Shown: positions 20,231-32,295, numbered from the stretch's first letter. The stretch is 64,000 bases of DNA from Bog-473 sp963730785 (GCA_963730785.1 CAVSTF010000013.1:124001-188000); one strand, 5' to 3'. Made by a program: numbers and translations. The notes: generated by a model not told the origin, from the sequence alone.

Positions 20231-23200
20231 GTCCACGCAGTTGCCAGCACCCGACCAAGCGGACCGCAATCGGATCGCCACCGAACTCGACACCACGCTC
20301 TTCGTCGAAGCGGGCGCCGGATCAGGCAAGACGTCAGCGCTGGTCGGACGCGTCCTCGCCCTCGTGACCGACGGAAATATTGAGCTTCGCCACATCGCCG
20401 CCATCACCTTCACCGAAAAGGCTGGAGCTGAGTTACGTGATCGCCTCCGCAACGAGCTCGAGAAGGCAGCCGGCGATAAAGCTGATCCGGCCAAGGCAAC
20501 TCTCTGTCGGGTGGCCTTGGATCAACTCGATGGAGCCGCCATTGGCACGTTGCACTCCTTCGCCCAACGACTGCTCTCCGAGCATCCGGTGGAGGCCGGG
20601 CTGCCGCCTCGAATCGAAATACTTGATGAAGTCAGTTCATCCATCGCGTTCGATGCCCGATGGTCGGCGTTCCGTGACCAGTTACTGTCCGACCCGGCCC
20701 TCGAGCAGACCGTGCTGCTGCTCTTTGCCACCGGCGTGAAGCCGAATGCGCTGGAGGTACTGGCTCAAGCGTTTGACCAGAACTGGGACCTGGTCGAGGA
20801 GCGAGTGCCCACCATCGCCGCCGACCCTCCTTCGGTCCGCCAACTCTTTGACGCCGCGGCGTCGAACATTCGGGCCGTCTGCGCTGAACCATGCCACGAC
20901 GCGAGCGACAAACTTCGGGCTCGACTCGACGAGATCGTCGCTCGAATCGACCAACTGGCTAACCTGAATGACGAACTTGAATTACTGGAAGCCATCGGCC
21001 CCAAAGCAGACCCCAAATGGCCCAGCTTCAAGGTAGGCGGGATCGGTAAGGCGGCTTCCTGGGCCTGCGACTTGAAGGAATTCCGTAGTCGCGTCGGTGA
21101 CGTGGGCGAAAGCCTGACCGCCGTCAGTGCGGCCGTGGCCAACGCCTGCGCGGTTCGCCTGGGCAGCGCCGTCAGAGAGTTCACCTTGGCCGGTGCCAAG
21201 GCACGACAGCGCGAGGGGCAGCTTGAATTCCACGATTTGCTGGTGCTGGCCCGAGCAGTGTTGCGCGATCCCGACCGCGGGCCGACAGTGCGAGCCAACC
21301 TGCACGAACGCTATAAGCGACTGCTGCTCGACGAGTTCCAGGACACCGATCCGATCCAGATTGAGCTGGCGGTGCGCATTGCAGCGGCGGACCCCGCGAG
21401 TACAGCCGCCGGGAACAACGTCTGGGACAAAGTCGATGTCGCCCCCGGGCACTTGTTCATTGTGGGTGACCCAAAACAATCGATCTATCGCTTCCGTCGG
21501 GCCGACATCTCCACCTTCTTACGCGCCGCCGACCACTTCGGCCAGGGCAAGGGAAAGGTCGAACTTTTCGCCAACTTCCGAACCGTCGAACCGATCGTCG
21601 AATGGGTGAACCATTGCTTTGACACGTTGATGGGTGAAGCGAACGATGCCAGTGTGCCGGTGTCATCACAGGCCACCTATCTACCCCTTACGGCAACCCG
21701 CCCGCCTTCGCGCACCGGACCCGCCGTGGCGGTCATCGGACGTTCAGAACACCCGAAGGGCACCAACGCCGGCGACATGCGCACGGCCGAGGCGAACAAT
21801 GTGGCTGCCGTCATCGTCCGAGTGATTGATGAGGGATGGGACGTCAGTCAGGCGGACGGCACTTGGCGACCGGCCAACTTGGGCGACATCACCGTCTTGG
21901 TGCCCGCCAAGACATCCCTCCCGTTTCTCGAAGAGGCCTTCGATCAGGCCGGCATCGCCTTTCGGGCCGAGACCAGTTCGTTGGTCTATTCCAGTCGAGC
22001 GGTACGGGACCTCTTCATGGTGCTCCGAGCCATTGACGATCCTTCCAACCACCTCCACGTGGTGTCTGCGCTGCGCACACCTCTCTTGGGCTGTGGCGAT
22101 GACGATCTCTTTCATTTCAAGAGCGAACGAAAAGGAAACTGGAATTATCTGGCCAACCAGCCCGACTCAGTGCCCGAGAATAATCCGGTCCGAGTTGGTC
22201 TGGCCTACCTCCGCGAACTCCACCATCTGCGCTCATGGACGACTCCGTCCGAATTGCTGGGGCGAATCGTCACCGATCGAAGAGGCTTGGAACTCGGATT
22301 TGCCGAAGGACGACCCCGGGATGTGTGGAGGCGACTTCGCTTCGTCACCGACCAGGCCCGGGCCTGGAGTGAGGTCACCGGCGGCAACCTGCGCCAGTAC
22401 CTGCAGTGGGTGACGAAGCTGACTGCTGATGGATCCCGAATTGCCGAATCGATCCTGCCCGAGACGGACGACAATGCGGTGCGCATTCTGACCATTCATG
22501 GCGCCAAAGGCCTCGAGTTCCCGATCACCATCGTGTCGGGCATGTCAGCGGTGCCGTCGGGGCGCTCAGCCGCGGCCGAAGTGGTGTTCCCTCCCGCACG
22601 AGACGGCGAAAAGGCCAACGTTGGGTACAAGTTCGGCAAAAACGTCAGCACGGACGAGTTCGTGGACTGGGCCCCCATTGACGAGCAGATGGGTCTGCAC
22701 GAGCGGATTCGTCTGCTGTACGTGGCCTGCACCCGAGCGCGTGATCACCTGGTCGTGTCCGTCCATCGCAAGGACCGAGCTAAAACACCCGAGGCCAAGT
22801 CCCGCACCAACTCAGAACTGTTGCTGGCCGGCATGGGGGACCTGTTGGACCAGTTGCCGGATGGTGTCGAGACGACTGGCTCCATAACAACATTGGAGGG
22901 AGCGCTGCCCTCACCCCCCCTCCCCTTTAACGAATGGGCCAACCAGCGAGCGTCAGCGCTCTTGACGGCTTCCCGTCTGACGACGGTGGCCGCCAGCGCA
23001 TTGACCGATGAGGGCACGCCCGACATCGAGCCGGACCCGGGACTCGAAAAGCGGGCCCGAGACATCGATCTTCCTCCCTGGGTCAAGGGCCGCTACGGGA
23101 CCTCGGTAGGTCGAGCAGTCCACGGGGTGCTGCAAACGATTGACCTGGACAACGGGGCCGGGCTGGACGAAGCGCTGTTGGCTCAATGTGAAGCGGAGGC

Positions 23201-23628
23201 GGTCGCTGACCGGACCGACGACGTGCGTTCCCTCGTACTGCAGGCGCTCGGCGCTCCGTCGGTGGTCGAAGCGGCAGCCTCGCCGTTCTGGCGCGAGGTC
23301 TATGTCTGCACACCGGTGGGCGAACGGCTGCTTGAGGGCTACATCGACCTCTTGTACCGCGGGCCTGACGGATTGGTCGTGGTCGACTACAAGACCGCGG
23401 GTACTTCAGATCCTCGAGATTCTTGACCAGCGCGTTGAGGGCTACCGATCCCAAGGTGCCTCCTACGCCCTCATGGTCGCGTCGGCCACCGAGGAGATAG
23501 TGAGTCGAGTCACGTTCCTCTTCCTCACGCCCGATGGCGCCATTGAGCGCCACTTGTCCGACCTGGATGGTTCAGTGTCGAAGATCCGTGAACTGGTGAT
23601 GGCTGGCGGCGAGATCGTCACCGCCTGA
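20223..23628 (+). CDS. AddA/AdnB-like helicase-nuclease subunit, one frameshift
   Basis: This UvrD/Rep superfamily helicase with a C-terminal nuclease (about 1134 residues after correction) resects DNA ends for recombination. Motif I is EAGAGSGKTSALVGR, Ia AITFTEKAGAELR, II LLLDEFQDTDP, III VGDPKQSIYRFRRADI, and VI LLYVACTRARDHLVV. The nuclease motif is LVVVDYKTAG near the C-terminus. An extra C at 23412-23413 breaks the frame; its removal gives LEILDQRVEGYRSQGASYALM, which continues the nuclease domain. It works with the upstream AddB-like protein. Confidence 0.9.
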
Positions 23629-23633
23629 GCTGG

Positions 23634-25093
23634 TTACGAAGAAGCGGCGGCTGATTCGCCGCCAGCGATAGCTTGCGGCTCTTCTTCGACACCACTGACC
23701 AACTCAATGGCCTGCATCAGGCGGGGCGACGCCACGATCGGTGTCAGTTCTGACAATCTCTTCGGCGTCGACACCCAACACGCCCAACTCGGGAAAGCGA
23801 CGAGCTGACACCAGAACGCGGGACTCCAGGGAGCCAACGGCATCGTTGTAGGCCGACACGCTGTTGGTCAGGCTCCGTTGCAGGCTCTGCAGATGGGTGC
23901 TCATGGTGCGCAGGCGCTCGTACATTTCGGCTCCGAGCTTCTGCACTTCCCGAGCGTTCTCGGCCAGCGTTTCCTGACGCCAGCCGAAGGCCACGGTTCG
24001 CAGCAGTGCGATGAGCATGGTGGGCGTGGTCAAGAAGACCCCGTTGGCCATGGCGTGCTCCTGCAATGTCGGATCCGACTCATAGGCCGCCGACAACAAC
24101 TGGTCACCCGGGATGAAGGCGACGACCTGTTCCGGCGAACGATCGAACTGCCGCCAGTACTCCTTCTTGGCCAGCTGGTCGACGTGGGTTCGCAGCTGGC
24201 GCGCATGGGCCAACTGGAGGGTGGAACGACTCTCGTCGTCGTCGGCATCGATGAGACGGAGGAAGGCGTCCAACGGAACCTTGGCGTCCACCACCATTTC
24301 GCGGCCGCCCGGCATGTGCACGACCATGTCGGGACGGAGGCGCCCTTCTTCGGTAGTGGACGAGACCTGCTCGTCGAAGTCGCAATGCTCCAGCATGCCG
24401 GCCATCTCCACCACGCGCCGTAAGCTGGATCTCTCCCCACCGACCACGCGTCTGCGGCGAACGGAGCGCCGTCACCAGATTGCGGGTTTCCTTCTGGAGC
24501 TGCTCGTTGCCCAATGTCAGCTGAGCCACCTTCTCGCTCAGGCCTTCGTAGGCGCCCTTGCGATCGACTTCAATCTGCTTGAGGTGCAGCTCGTAACGAC
24601 CCAGGGTCTCGCTGAGCGGACCCAATAGTTGGGAGATCGCCTGTTGGCGCTGGGCCAAGTCGCCTTCAGCCGCCGTCTGCGCTTGGCTGAGTTTGGTTTC
24701 GGCCAGGGCCAGGAATTGTTCGTTGTTCTTCTGGAGCGCTTCCGCCGACAATTCGGCGAAGGTGCCGACCAGACGAGACCGCTCTTGATTCGCCCGCTCC
24801 TCGAACTCACTCGCTGTCTTCTGCGCATGCTGCAGTTCAGACGCCAGCACCGCTCGTGCGGTCTCGGCCGCCGCGGTGGCGGCGACCGCCGCCTGCAACT
24901 GCCCGTTGAGCTGGGACAATGTCACCTGCGCGTCGGCCAGGCGTGCCTCGGTGGCATGGGTCGATGCCCTGCCATTGGCCACCCGCATCAGGTGCCACAA
25001 CAGGCCAATCGCCAATCCAACCGCTATTCCAATTATCAGTCCGAGAGCCACCCGATCAGCGTAACGGTGGGGTGTGTCACGACCCTGGTTCAT
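23634..25093 (-). CDS. rmuC: DNA recombination protein RmuC, two frameshifts
   Basis: This RmuC family protein has about 485 residues after correction. An N-terminal membrane helix (LGLIIGIAVGLAIGLLWHLM) is followed by a long Ala/Gln/Glu coiled coil and then the nuclease-like core (TRGRWGEIQL, RRVVEMAGMLEHCDFDEQ, RPDMVVHMPGGREMVVDAKVPL). Extra bases at about 24421 and about 23759 shift the frame; correcting both joins the pieces. The start could be 25093 or a GTG at 25052. It is convergent with the addA-like gene and divergent from phoU. Confidence 0.88.
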
Positions 25094-25142
25094 TTCGTAG
25101 GGCGAAAAATAGGCACGCAGGCGAACCGGTAGCGTTGGCGCG

Positions 25143-25895
25143 GTGGCGTTTCGACTCGGAACCAGTGCACGGCGGTTGTGGGGCACTGACGACGATGCTG
25201 AGCCGTCGACCGAGGTGGCCGGACCGCTCCTTATGGAGCAACCCCTCTGGCCCACCGTGCCCGAGCCCCACGAGATCGATCGCAAGTTCGCTCAGGTCTT
25301 CGCGCTGGTGGGCGAAGGGATCGCTGGGGCGACCCACGCCCTCCTTTCCGGCGACCGCGAGGCCGCCAAGCAGCTCGTCATGCGCGATGAGGTAATCGAC
25401 CAGATCATCAATGACATTTCTCGTATCACCCAGCAGCAGCTGATTTACGGGGAGACCACACCGGACGAGCGCCGCGAGTTGGTCGCCATCCTGCGGATGT
25501 TGCCCGACATGGAACGAAATGGGGACTTGGCCGAGCACATCGCCCGCCGAGCCGCCCGCGGCCTCGGGGCTGAAATGTCAGCTCGCAGCCGAGGACTGGT
25601 CGAGCGCATGGGGGAAGTGGCCACGAGCATCTGGCGCTACACCGCTGACGCCTTCGCCGAGCGGTCGGCTACGGCGGCCAGCTCGGTGGACGACCTCGAC
25701 GACGAGCTCGATGATCTGCACGTCACGCTCACGGCCGAACTGGTGGCCGGCACCATGCCGCTGCCGGTGGCCATTGAGTTGGCCATGGTCGCCCGCTTCT
25801 ACGAGCGCTTCGGCGACCACGCCGTCAACCTGGCTCGTCGACTCTCCGCCCTGGTGGCCGGTGGTCCCGAGCCCGGTTCATCCGGCCCGGACTGA
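25143..25895 (+). CDS. phoU: PhoU-like phosphate signalling protein
   Basis: This 250-residue GTG-start protein has two PhoU helical-bundle repeats, with the family motifs ERNGDLAEHIARRA and FYERFGDHAVNLARRL. PhoU links the Pst transporter to the PhoR kinase and keeps the Pho regulon off when phosphate is plentiful. It is not beside the pst genes here: those lie about 15 kb away. Confidence 0.9.
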   Translation: MAFRLGTSARRLWGTDDDAEPSTEVAGPLLMEQPLWPTVPEPHEIDRKFAQVFALVGEGIAGATHALLSGDREAAKQLVMRDEVIDQIINDISRITQQQLIYGETTPDERRELVAILRMLPDMERNGDLAEHIARRAARGLGAEMSARSRGLVERMGEVATSIWRYTADAFAERSATAASSVDDLDDELDDLHVTLTAELVAGTMPLPVAIELAMVARFYERFGDHAVNLARRLSALVAGGPEPGSSGPD

Positions 25896-25903
25896 CCCCG
25901 ACG

Positions 25904-26935
25904 TTAGATCCGGCCCATCTCCAACAGCGTCTCGGCAATCTGCACCACGTTGAGGGCGGCACCCTTGCGGACGTTGTCACCGACCACAAAGAACGTCAGC
26001 GCGTGGGGCGCACCATCGGCCTTGCGAATCCGACCGACGTAAGAGATGTCGCCGCCGGCCGCCATCAGCGGCGTCGGGATCTCGGCGATCGCCACGCCGG
26101 GCGCATCGAGAGCAGGACCTCGGTCGCCCGCTCCACCGAAATGTCGCGACTGAACTCGGCCATGATCATGGCCGAGTGACCGGTGAACACGGGCACCCGC
26201 ACGCAGGTACAGGTCACGGCCAGGTCCGGTAGGCCGAGAATCTTCCGACTCTCGTTGCGGTACTTCTGCTCCTCGTCGGTTTCAAACGAACCGTCGTCGA
26301 CCACTTTGAATTGCAGCGGAATCACGTTGTGGGCGATGGGCACGTCGTAGACCGAACTGGGCGGGTACTCCACCGCGCCGCCATCAAAGGTGAGCTCGTG
26401 AGCCCGGTCATAGGTCTTTCCCAATTGCTCGGACAACTCGCGTACCGCTTCGACGCCGCCGCCGGACACGGCTTGATAGGTGGCGATCACCAACCTGGTC
26501 AGGCCCGGCGGCGTCATGCAATACCTTCAGCACCGGAATGGCCACCATGGTCGTGCAGTTCGGATTGGCCACGATCCCCTTGGGGATGGAGGCCAGTGCC
26601 TCCGGATTGGCTTCCGGTACCACCAGCGGCACGTCCGGATCCATCCGCCAGGCCGACGAATTGTCGATCACGATGGCACCGGCCGCCGCCAGGCGGGGCG
26701 CCAGTTCTCGAGACAGCGAGGCCGGGGCCGAACACAGCGCCAGGTCGATGCCCGACAGATCGGCGGTCGAGGCGTCCTCCACCACAATGTCCCGGTCACC
26801 CCACGGCAGCGTCGTGCCGGCCGAACGGCTAGAGGCCAGGTAGCGGATGTCGTCGACGGGAAAGGAGCGCTCGGCCAAAATGGACCGCAGGACCACGCCC
26901 ACCTGGCCTGTGGCTCCGACAATGGCGATTCGCAT
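25904..26935 (-). CDS. asd: Aspartate-semialdehyde dehydrogenase, two frameshifts
   Basis: Asd makes aspartate semialdehyde for lysine, threonine, methionine and diaminopimelate synthesis. It starts IVGATGQVG (NADP site), with catalytic Cys in NPNCTTM and His in PVFTGHSAMI, and ends near ISYVGRIRKADG. One extra G in a run at 26504-26506 and a second indel at about 26100 (in a CTCT stretch) split it. Corrected length is about 342 residues. It is convergent with phoU. Confidence 0.92.
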
Positions 26936-26964
26936 CCGGCAAGTTTACGAGAAACGAGAACCCC

Positions 26965-27570
26965 TCAGACCTCCAGGGTTCGCCGTCCTTCCAGCGCCCG
27001 CCCGAGGGTGAGTTCGTCGGCGTATTCCAGATCGCCGCCCACCGGGAGTCCACTGGCCAGTCGGGACACCACAATTCCCAGTGGCGTCAGGAGTCGGGCC
27101 ACGTACATGGCGGTGGCTTCGCCCTCCAGATTGGGATTGGTGCACACGATCACCTCGGTGATCTGGCCTTCATTAATACGGGTCAGCAGCTTCCCGGACC
27201 TTCAGTTGCTCCGGGCCCGACTCCCTCGAGCGGATTCAGGGATCCGCCCAGCACGTGGTAGCGACCACGGAACTGACCGGTCCGCTCCACCGCCACGATG
27301 TCCCGGGGATCCTCGACCACACACAGGACGGTGTCGTCCCGCTGGGAGTCATTGCAGACCGAGCACAGCGTCGCCGTCTTCGGCCACATTGAAGCAACGC
27401 TCACACAGCGTGGTGCGTTCCTTGACCGCCACGATGGCATCGGACAGCCGATGGGCGTCCTCGGTCGGCACCTTCAAGAGGTGAAAGGCAATGCGCTGCG
27501 CCGACTTCGGACCAATGCCCGGCAGTCGACCCAACTCATCAATCAGGGCTCGGAGCGGTCCGGTGAACAA
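26965..27570 (-). CDS. recR: Recombination protein RecR, three frameshifts
   Basis: RecR acts with RecFO to load RecA at gaps. The pieces are FTGPLRALIDELGRLPGIGP (helix-hairpin-helix), a C4 zinc site (CERC, CSVC), and the Toprim domain (TVLCVVEDPRDIVAVE, then VIVCTNPNLEGEATAMYVAR). Three single-base insertions, at about 27370, 27220 and 27190, explain the breaks, and the corrected length is exactly 200 residues. The start is a TTG at 27570 that directly abuts the dnaX stop codon. Confidence 0.92.
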
Positions 27571-29385
27571 CTAGTTCGTCACTTCGCTGGTGCCCGGAAA
27601 CGCCTCGAGAAGTCGGGCTTCGGCGGCCGCCGCCTGATCAGGCTGACCCGGCCGCGTCCATTTCGAAGCGTCGATGTCGACCTCTTCAATCCCGTTGTCG
27701 TCTTCGACGGCGGCTGCCCCGGCGCTGGGGTGTCGGCGACGACCGGTGGCGCCACGTCGGCCGCACCGGTGCGCCCATCATCGACGATGAGTTGCAGTGT
27801 CACCGGCGCCCCGAAGTGCTGCGTCAGGGCAGACTCCACGACGGAGGCCAGTTCGGCGCAGCGATCGCGGTGCGCCGCATTGGGCAGGGCGAACTGCGCG
27901 CCGGACTGCTCAACCGTGACGAACCGTCCGCCGGCATAGACCGCCTTGGCCCGCGCCGGGAGGCTCTCGCAGGATCACGTCCCCCCAGGCTTGAGTCACG
28001 CTGTCGTGATCAAGCGGGCGCCCTCGAGCGGTCGGCGCCACCTTGGGCTGCGGTGGTCATCGGACAGCTGGTGCGGGAACCGACGATGGCTCGGCTGCGG
28101 CCGGAGCCTCCTCTTTGCCCCTGCCGGCGCTGGACCGCACCGAGCGAGGGCCGAGAGCCGACACCGGTGCCGACGGGGCCGTAGGGGCCGCGAGATGCAC
28201 GGTGGCTCGGCGGCACGTGAGCCGGCACCGGCGCAGCCGGACGGCCGGAGCCGGAGCACGCTGGCGCGCCGGCAGGGACACCCCGTTCAAGGGCCGCCAC
28301 CCGCTCGGTCAACGCCGCAATGCCGCTGTCGAGATCGGGCTGAGTCGACTCGGACCAGGGCAATCTCAAGCACCACCTGCGCATCGGGTGCGTCCCGCAT
28401 GTCGATGAGGGCCTGACCCAGGATCTCCATGCTGCGCACCACCCGGGGCAGTCCCATTGCTTCAGCCAAGGCCGCGTAGGGCGGCTCGAGCGTCTCCCGA
28501 GACCGCACAGAGTTCCGGGGCCAAGTGCGGCCAGGAACACCTGGCGCAACTCATCGACCAGCTCGGTGGCCAGCGGTTGTGGCCCCCATCCCCCGGCCAA
28601 CAGGCCACTGAGCGCCACCAGCAGATCGCTGGCCTCTCCGTCGGCCAGGGCGCGCAGCACCGGCGCCACCTCCGGGCGAGCCGAGTCGGCACTGCCCGAA
28701 GCCGCCACCTGATCCAGCGCCGACAGGGCGTCCCGGGCCGAGCCACGGCCACGCCGCACGGCGGCCTCGACCGAGTCTTCGCCGATGTCGAGCCCGGCCT
28801 TTTCCCGAACCGACTGGAGCAGCTCGTGGAGGGTGTCGGCGCCGATGAGCCGGAATTCAAGATGCTGCGTCCGGCTGCGAATGGTCGGCGGGACCTTCTG
28901 CGGATCGGTGGTGGCCAATACGAAGACCACGTGGCTGGGCGGCTCTTCCAGCGTCTTCAGCAGGGCGTTGGCCGCCGCATTGGACAGCATGTGGACTTCG
29001 TCCACGATGTAGATCTTCCAGCGCCCGGGGGTCCCCAGACCGGCGTGGGCCACCAGGTCCCGCATGGCGTCCACGCCATTGTTGGATGCCGCGTCCAACT
29101 CATGGACGTTCAAGGAGGTGCCCTGGGTGATCTCGACGCACGAGGCGCAGACGCCACACGGTTCCCCGTCCTGCGCATCGGTGCAGTTCAGCGCCTTGGC
29201 CAGGATCCGGGCCGACGAGGTCTTGCCCGGTCCCCCGAGGACCACTGAACGAGATAGGCGTGGGAGACCCGGTCGTCGCGCACCGCACTCTGCAGGGCCC
29301 GAACCACGTGGTCCTGACCGAGGATCTCGCTGAAACGTCCGGGCCGGAAACGCCGGTACAGCGAGACGAACGGGTCATCAGCCAT
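27571..29385 (-). CDS. dnaX: DNA polymerase III subunits gamma/tau, at least five frameshifts
   Basis: DnaX is the clamp-loader ATPase. It starts MADDPFVSLYRRFRPGRF, and the corrected Walker A reads GPRGTGKTSSARILAKALNC. It continues with the zinc site CGVCASC, VDEVHMLSNAAANALLKTLE and the sensor region ATTDPQKVPPTIRSRTQ. Two extra bases fall beside Walker A (about 29240-29255), two near 28505-28535 and one near 28350, with more in the Pro-rich linker. The C-terminal end reads EVTN-stop just before recR. The break density is far above that of neighbouring genes; I suspect low-quality sequence. Confidence 0.9.
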
Positions 29386-29626
29386 GGGCGCCGAGCCTAT
29401 CGGTGCCCTATGACAGCCACGCCGGTGCTCGGTGCGGTGGCCAGGTTGGCTACGGCACACGGCCATACCCACTGAGAGCTGCTGTCTTCCGACCCTGACT
29501 CGATTCACGAGCGGCCGTTGCGCAGGACCCGGCCACCGCACCCAACACCGGCGCGGCGGAACTGACCACGTTACCCTCGGAATCCCCCTCAAGTCGCCTC
29601 GGCTAGCCTGACCAGGCTGTACATCC

Positions 29627-29714
29627 GGAGGCGTGCGAGAGCGGCCGAATCGGCACGATTGGAAATCGTGTGTTGTGAAAGCAACCGTGGGTTCAAATCC
29701 CACCGCCTCCGCCA
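29627..29714 (+). tRNA. tRNA-Ser (GGA anticodon), CCA encoded
   Basis: The class II tRNA body is 29627-29711, with acceptor GGAGGCG pairing with CGCCTCC, anticodon GGA in GATTGGAAATC, a long variable arm and T arm GTGGGTTCAAATCCCAC. The next three bases are CCA. It is divergent from dnaX, a common neighbour. Confidence 0.96.
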
Positions 29715-29827
29715 ACTGGCGAGTGCACCTGATTTAGCAACCTGGGTTTGACTTCTGAGACGATGGGGGCGCAACGCTGGTGAGCTGACCATCATCGCCC
29801 CTTCATCCTAGGAGGTCCCTTCCGTCC

Positions 29828-31644
29828 ATGCAGTCGTGCCCGTCACACCCAATCGGCGGTCGGTGGCGCCGCCACATGCCGGTTGCGCTTGCCTCGGCCC
29901 CCTGCTGTTGATCGGATAGTTGACGTTGGGCAGTCCAGCGGGCGCCATGGTGTCGTCCCATGCCGCCGTCAACGCGCCCCAACGCCCCTCTCGGTCGATC
30001 TCGGCCACCCAAGCCGGTCCATCGGCTCGGATGTCACCGTGAGCTGGGTGGCGTCGAGCCTCGGGACCGGCCGCCATGGGTGTGATGGTGCGAACTCGAG
30101 GACGTGGCCGGCGGCGCCTACACCGTCGTCTCGCAGATCACCTGTGGTGCGTCGTGCATCTCGGTCTTCCGGAACCTGAACTTCGGCACGACGTATATCG
30201 GCGTGGTCACGCCATGGGACGTGGCCGGGTCAGGGGCCGTCCGGCCGAATCGCCGCCGGTGACGCCTACGACCACCTGCGCCACGGTGCCTGCGTGACGC
30301 TGAACGCCACGACGCCGATCGGGCCGGCCAATCATGCCGACTCGGGCATCGTCAATTCGGTCTTCAACGTGGGCAACGTGGTGAAGCGACATGGCGTCCT
30401 TGGACACCACCATGTACCGAGGGCTCACCGAGTTACAACGCCGACGGCAGTCTGAACTGGGATGACTGGAACCTGGCCGTCGGCGACGGCACCAAGACCC
30501 AACTCATCCTGTCCAATCTCTGGAGCGCGGCCAACGGGGCAACCCGCCACGCCGTGGTCGGATTGGTCCGACCTACAACTCCTGGGTGAAGTCGACCGTG
30601 AAGACCGATCGTCGCCAGCGGCGAGCAAGTGAGCTACTGGGATGTGTACAACGAACCCGGTGGCGCCAACTACTACAGCGCCGCCAACTTGCAAGACGGT
30701 CACGCCCGCCCTCTTGCTCCAGCAGTTCCTGGTCACCTATCAGGACATCAAGGCAGTTGATCCATCGGCGGCCATCGTCGGACCTTCGCTGGCCGAATGG
30801 CAGGACTACCCGAATCAGTACGGCACCAGCGCCAATCCGGATCCGGAATTCGATATGGCGACCTTCCTCACGTTTGCCGCCGACCAACACCTCCAACTGG
30901 CCGCCATCTCGTGGCATGAGATCGCCGACTCAACCGGGTCCGAATCCGGAGGAGAACTCCCTCTTCCCGGCCACCATCACTCGACCACGTCAATGAAGCC
31001 AGACGCTTCATTGCCGCGCTCCCGGCGCTGGGCAACCCGCAGATTTTCATCAACGAGTTCGGGCTGCCCGAAGTGCAGACAGATACCCGGATGGGATGTG
31101 AGCTACCTGTCCGCATTGACCACCGCCGGTGTCGGCTCCGCCGTCCGCTCGTGCTGGCCCGCATCCCAGTGCGCCAACCCGACACTCGACAGCCTGCTGG
31201 CCAACAACGCCGTCTACCCCGAGCCGGACTACTGGGTGCGTGTTGCCTACGCCGCCATGAGCGGCAACATGATCGCCAGCTCATCCAACCTTGATTGGGT
31301 GACCGCCCTCGGCTCCTACAACGCCTCCACGCAGACGATCACCGGTCTGATCGGCCGCGGCGAGGGTTGCGACCAGGAGGCCTACTGCGAATCAGTCTGA
31401 TCCCTACGACCCGCCCATGGCCCCGATATCGGCCACCATCACCGTCACCGTCCCGTGGCATTCCGGAACGGTCAACGTGGGTCTGGGCGACATCGGCGGG
31501 CAAAACCTGACGCCCGCCTACCAGCCCGTACCGGTGCAGAGCACGCTCAAGATTTCACCGGCCGGGACGAACTCGGGAACGGTCACCATTCCCATCTCGA
31601 GCTTCGCCGACGGCGATGCCTACAGCCTGACCATTACCCACTAG
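29828..31644 (+). pseudogene. Secreted glycoside hydrolase (GH39/GH5-like) broken by many frameshifts
   Basis: No single frame covers it, but the + frames together describe one secreted enzyme. There is a ribosome site (GGAGGT), a signal peptide ending near SPAGA, and a fibronectin III-like part (VTVSWVASSLG, YTVVSQITCGASC). Next comes a TIM-barrel hydrolase with a probable acid/base Glu in YWDVYNEPGG and a probable nucleophile Glu in IFINEFGLPE, then a C-terminal beta domain (ISATITVTVPWHSGTVNV). I count at least eight frame changes. The density could be error, as in adjacent dnaX, or real decay. The family assignment is by motif only. Confidence 0.65.
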
Positions 31645-31678
31645 GCGGTCTGGGCCATATGCGACACTGCTGTCGCTC

Positions 31679-32155
31679 ATGACGCCTTCTCCTCTCACCG
31701 ATGAACAGGCGATGGAGCTTGCCCTCGCCCAGGCCCGATTGGCCGAGCGACATGGTGATGTGCCGGTCGGCGCTGTTGCCCTTATTGATGGGCTGGTGGT
31801 GGCCTCTCGCCACAACGAACGCGAGCTCACCGGCGATCCAACCGCGCACGCCGAACTGCTGGCCCTGCGTGACACGGCGGCGGCCATCGGGAACTGGCGC
31901 CTCCACGACGTCACGCTGGTCGTCACCCTGGAGCCCTGCCCCATGTGCGCCGGGGCCGTGGTGGCCTCGCGCCTGGGACGCCTCGTGTTTGGCGCCACCG
32001 ATCCCAGGGCTGGGGCGTGCGGCACCCTCTACAACCTGTGCGCCGACCCCCGGCTGAATCATGAAACCCCGATCACCGCCGGGGTCATGGCCGCCAAATG
32101 CGGAACCCTCCTGACTGCCTTCTTTGCTGGCAAGCGGGGGCCCTCGGCCAGTTGA
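31679..32155 (+). CDS. tadA: tRNA-specific adenosine deaminase
   Basis: TadA (158 residues) converts adenosine to inosine at the wobble position of tRNA-Arg(ACG). The zinc and catalytic motif HAE occurs in PTAHAELLALR, and the second zinc motif PCPMC in TLEPCPMCAGAVV. MELALAQARLAERHGDVPVGAV is the usual N-terminal helix region. It lies upstream of tRNA-Ser(CGA) on the same strand. Confidence 0.95.
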   Translation: MTPSPLTDEQAMELALAQARLAERHGDVPVGAVALIDGLVVASRHNERELTGDPTAHAELLALRDTAAAIGNWRLHDVTLVVTLEPCPMCAGAVVASRLGRLVFGATDPRAGACGTLYNLCADPRLNHETPITAGVMAAKCGTLLTAFFAGKRGPSAS

Positions 32156-32295
32156 CCCGCCCTTGGGCCCAAGATTTGGCCAGGACCCCTCTTGCAACGC
32201 CGGTTGTAACACGTACCTCCACCCGGACACCACAGAAACCCCAATTAAGCAGCCCGTATAGAAGGTCGACAAGGGCCGCTGGTAGCCTCATCGAC

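Noticed and set aside
27571..29385. Programmed frameshift in dnaX, as in Escherichia coli
   Set aside because: There are several breaks, some inside the Walker A region, and none at an A-rich slippery site.
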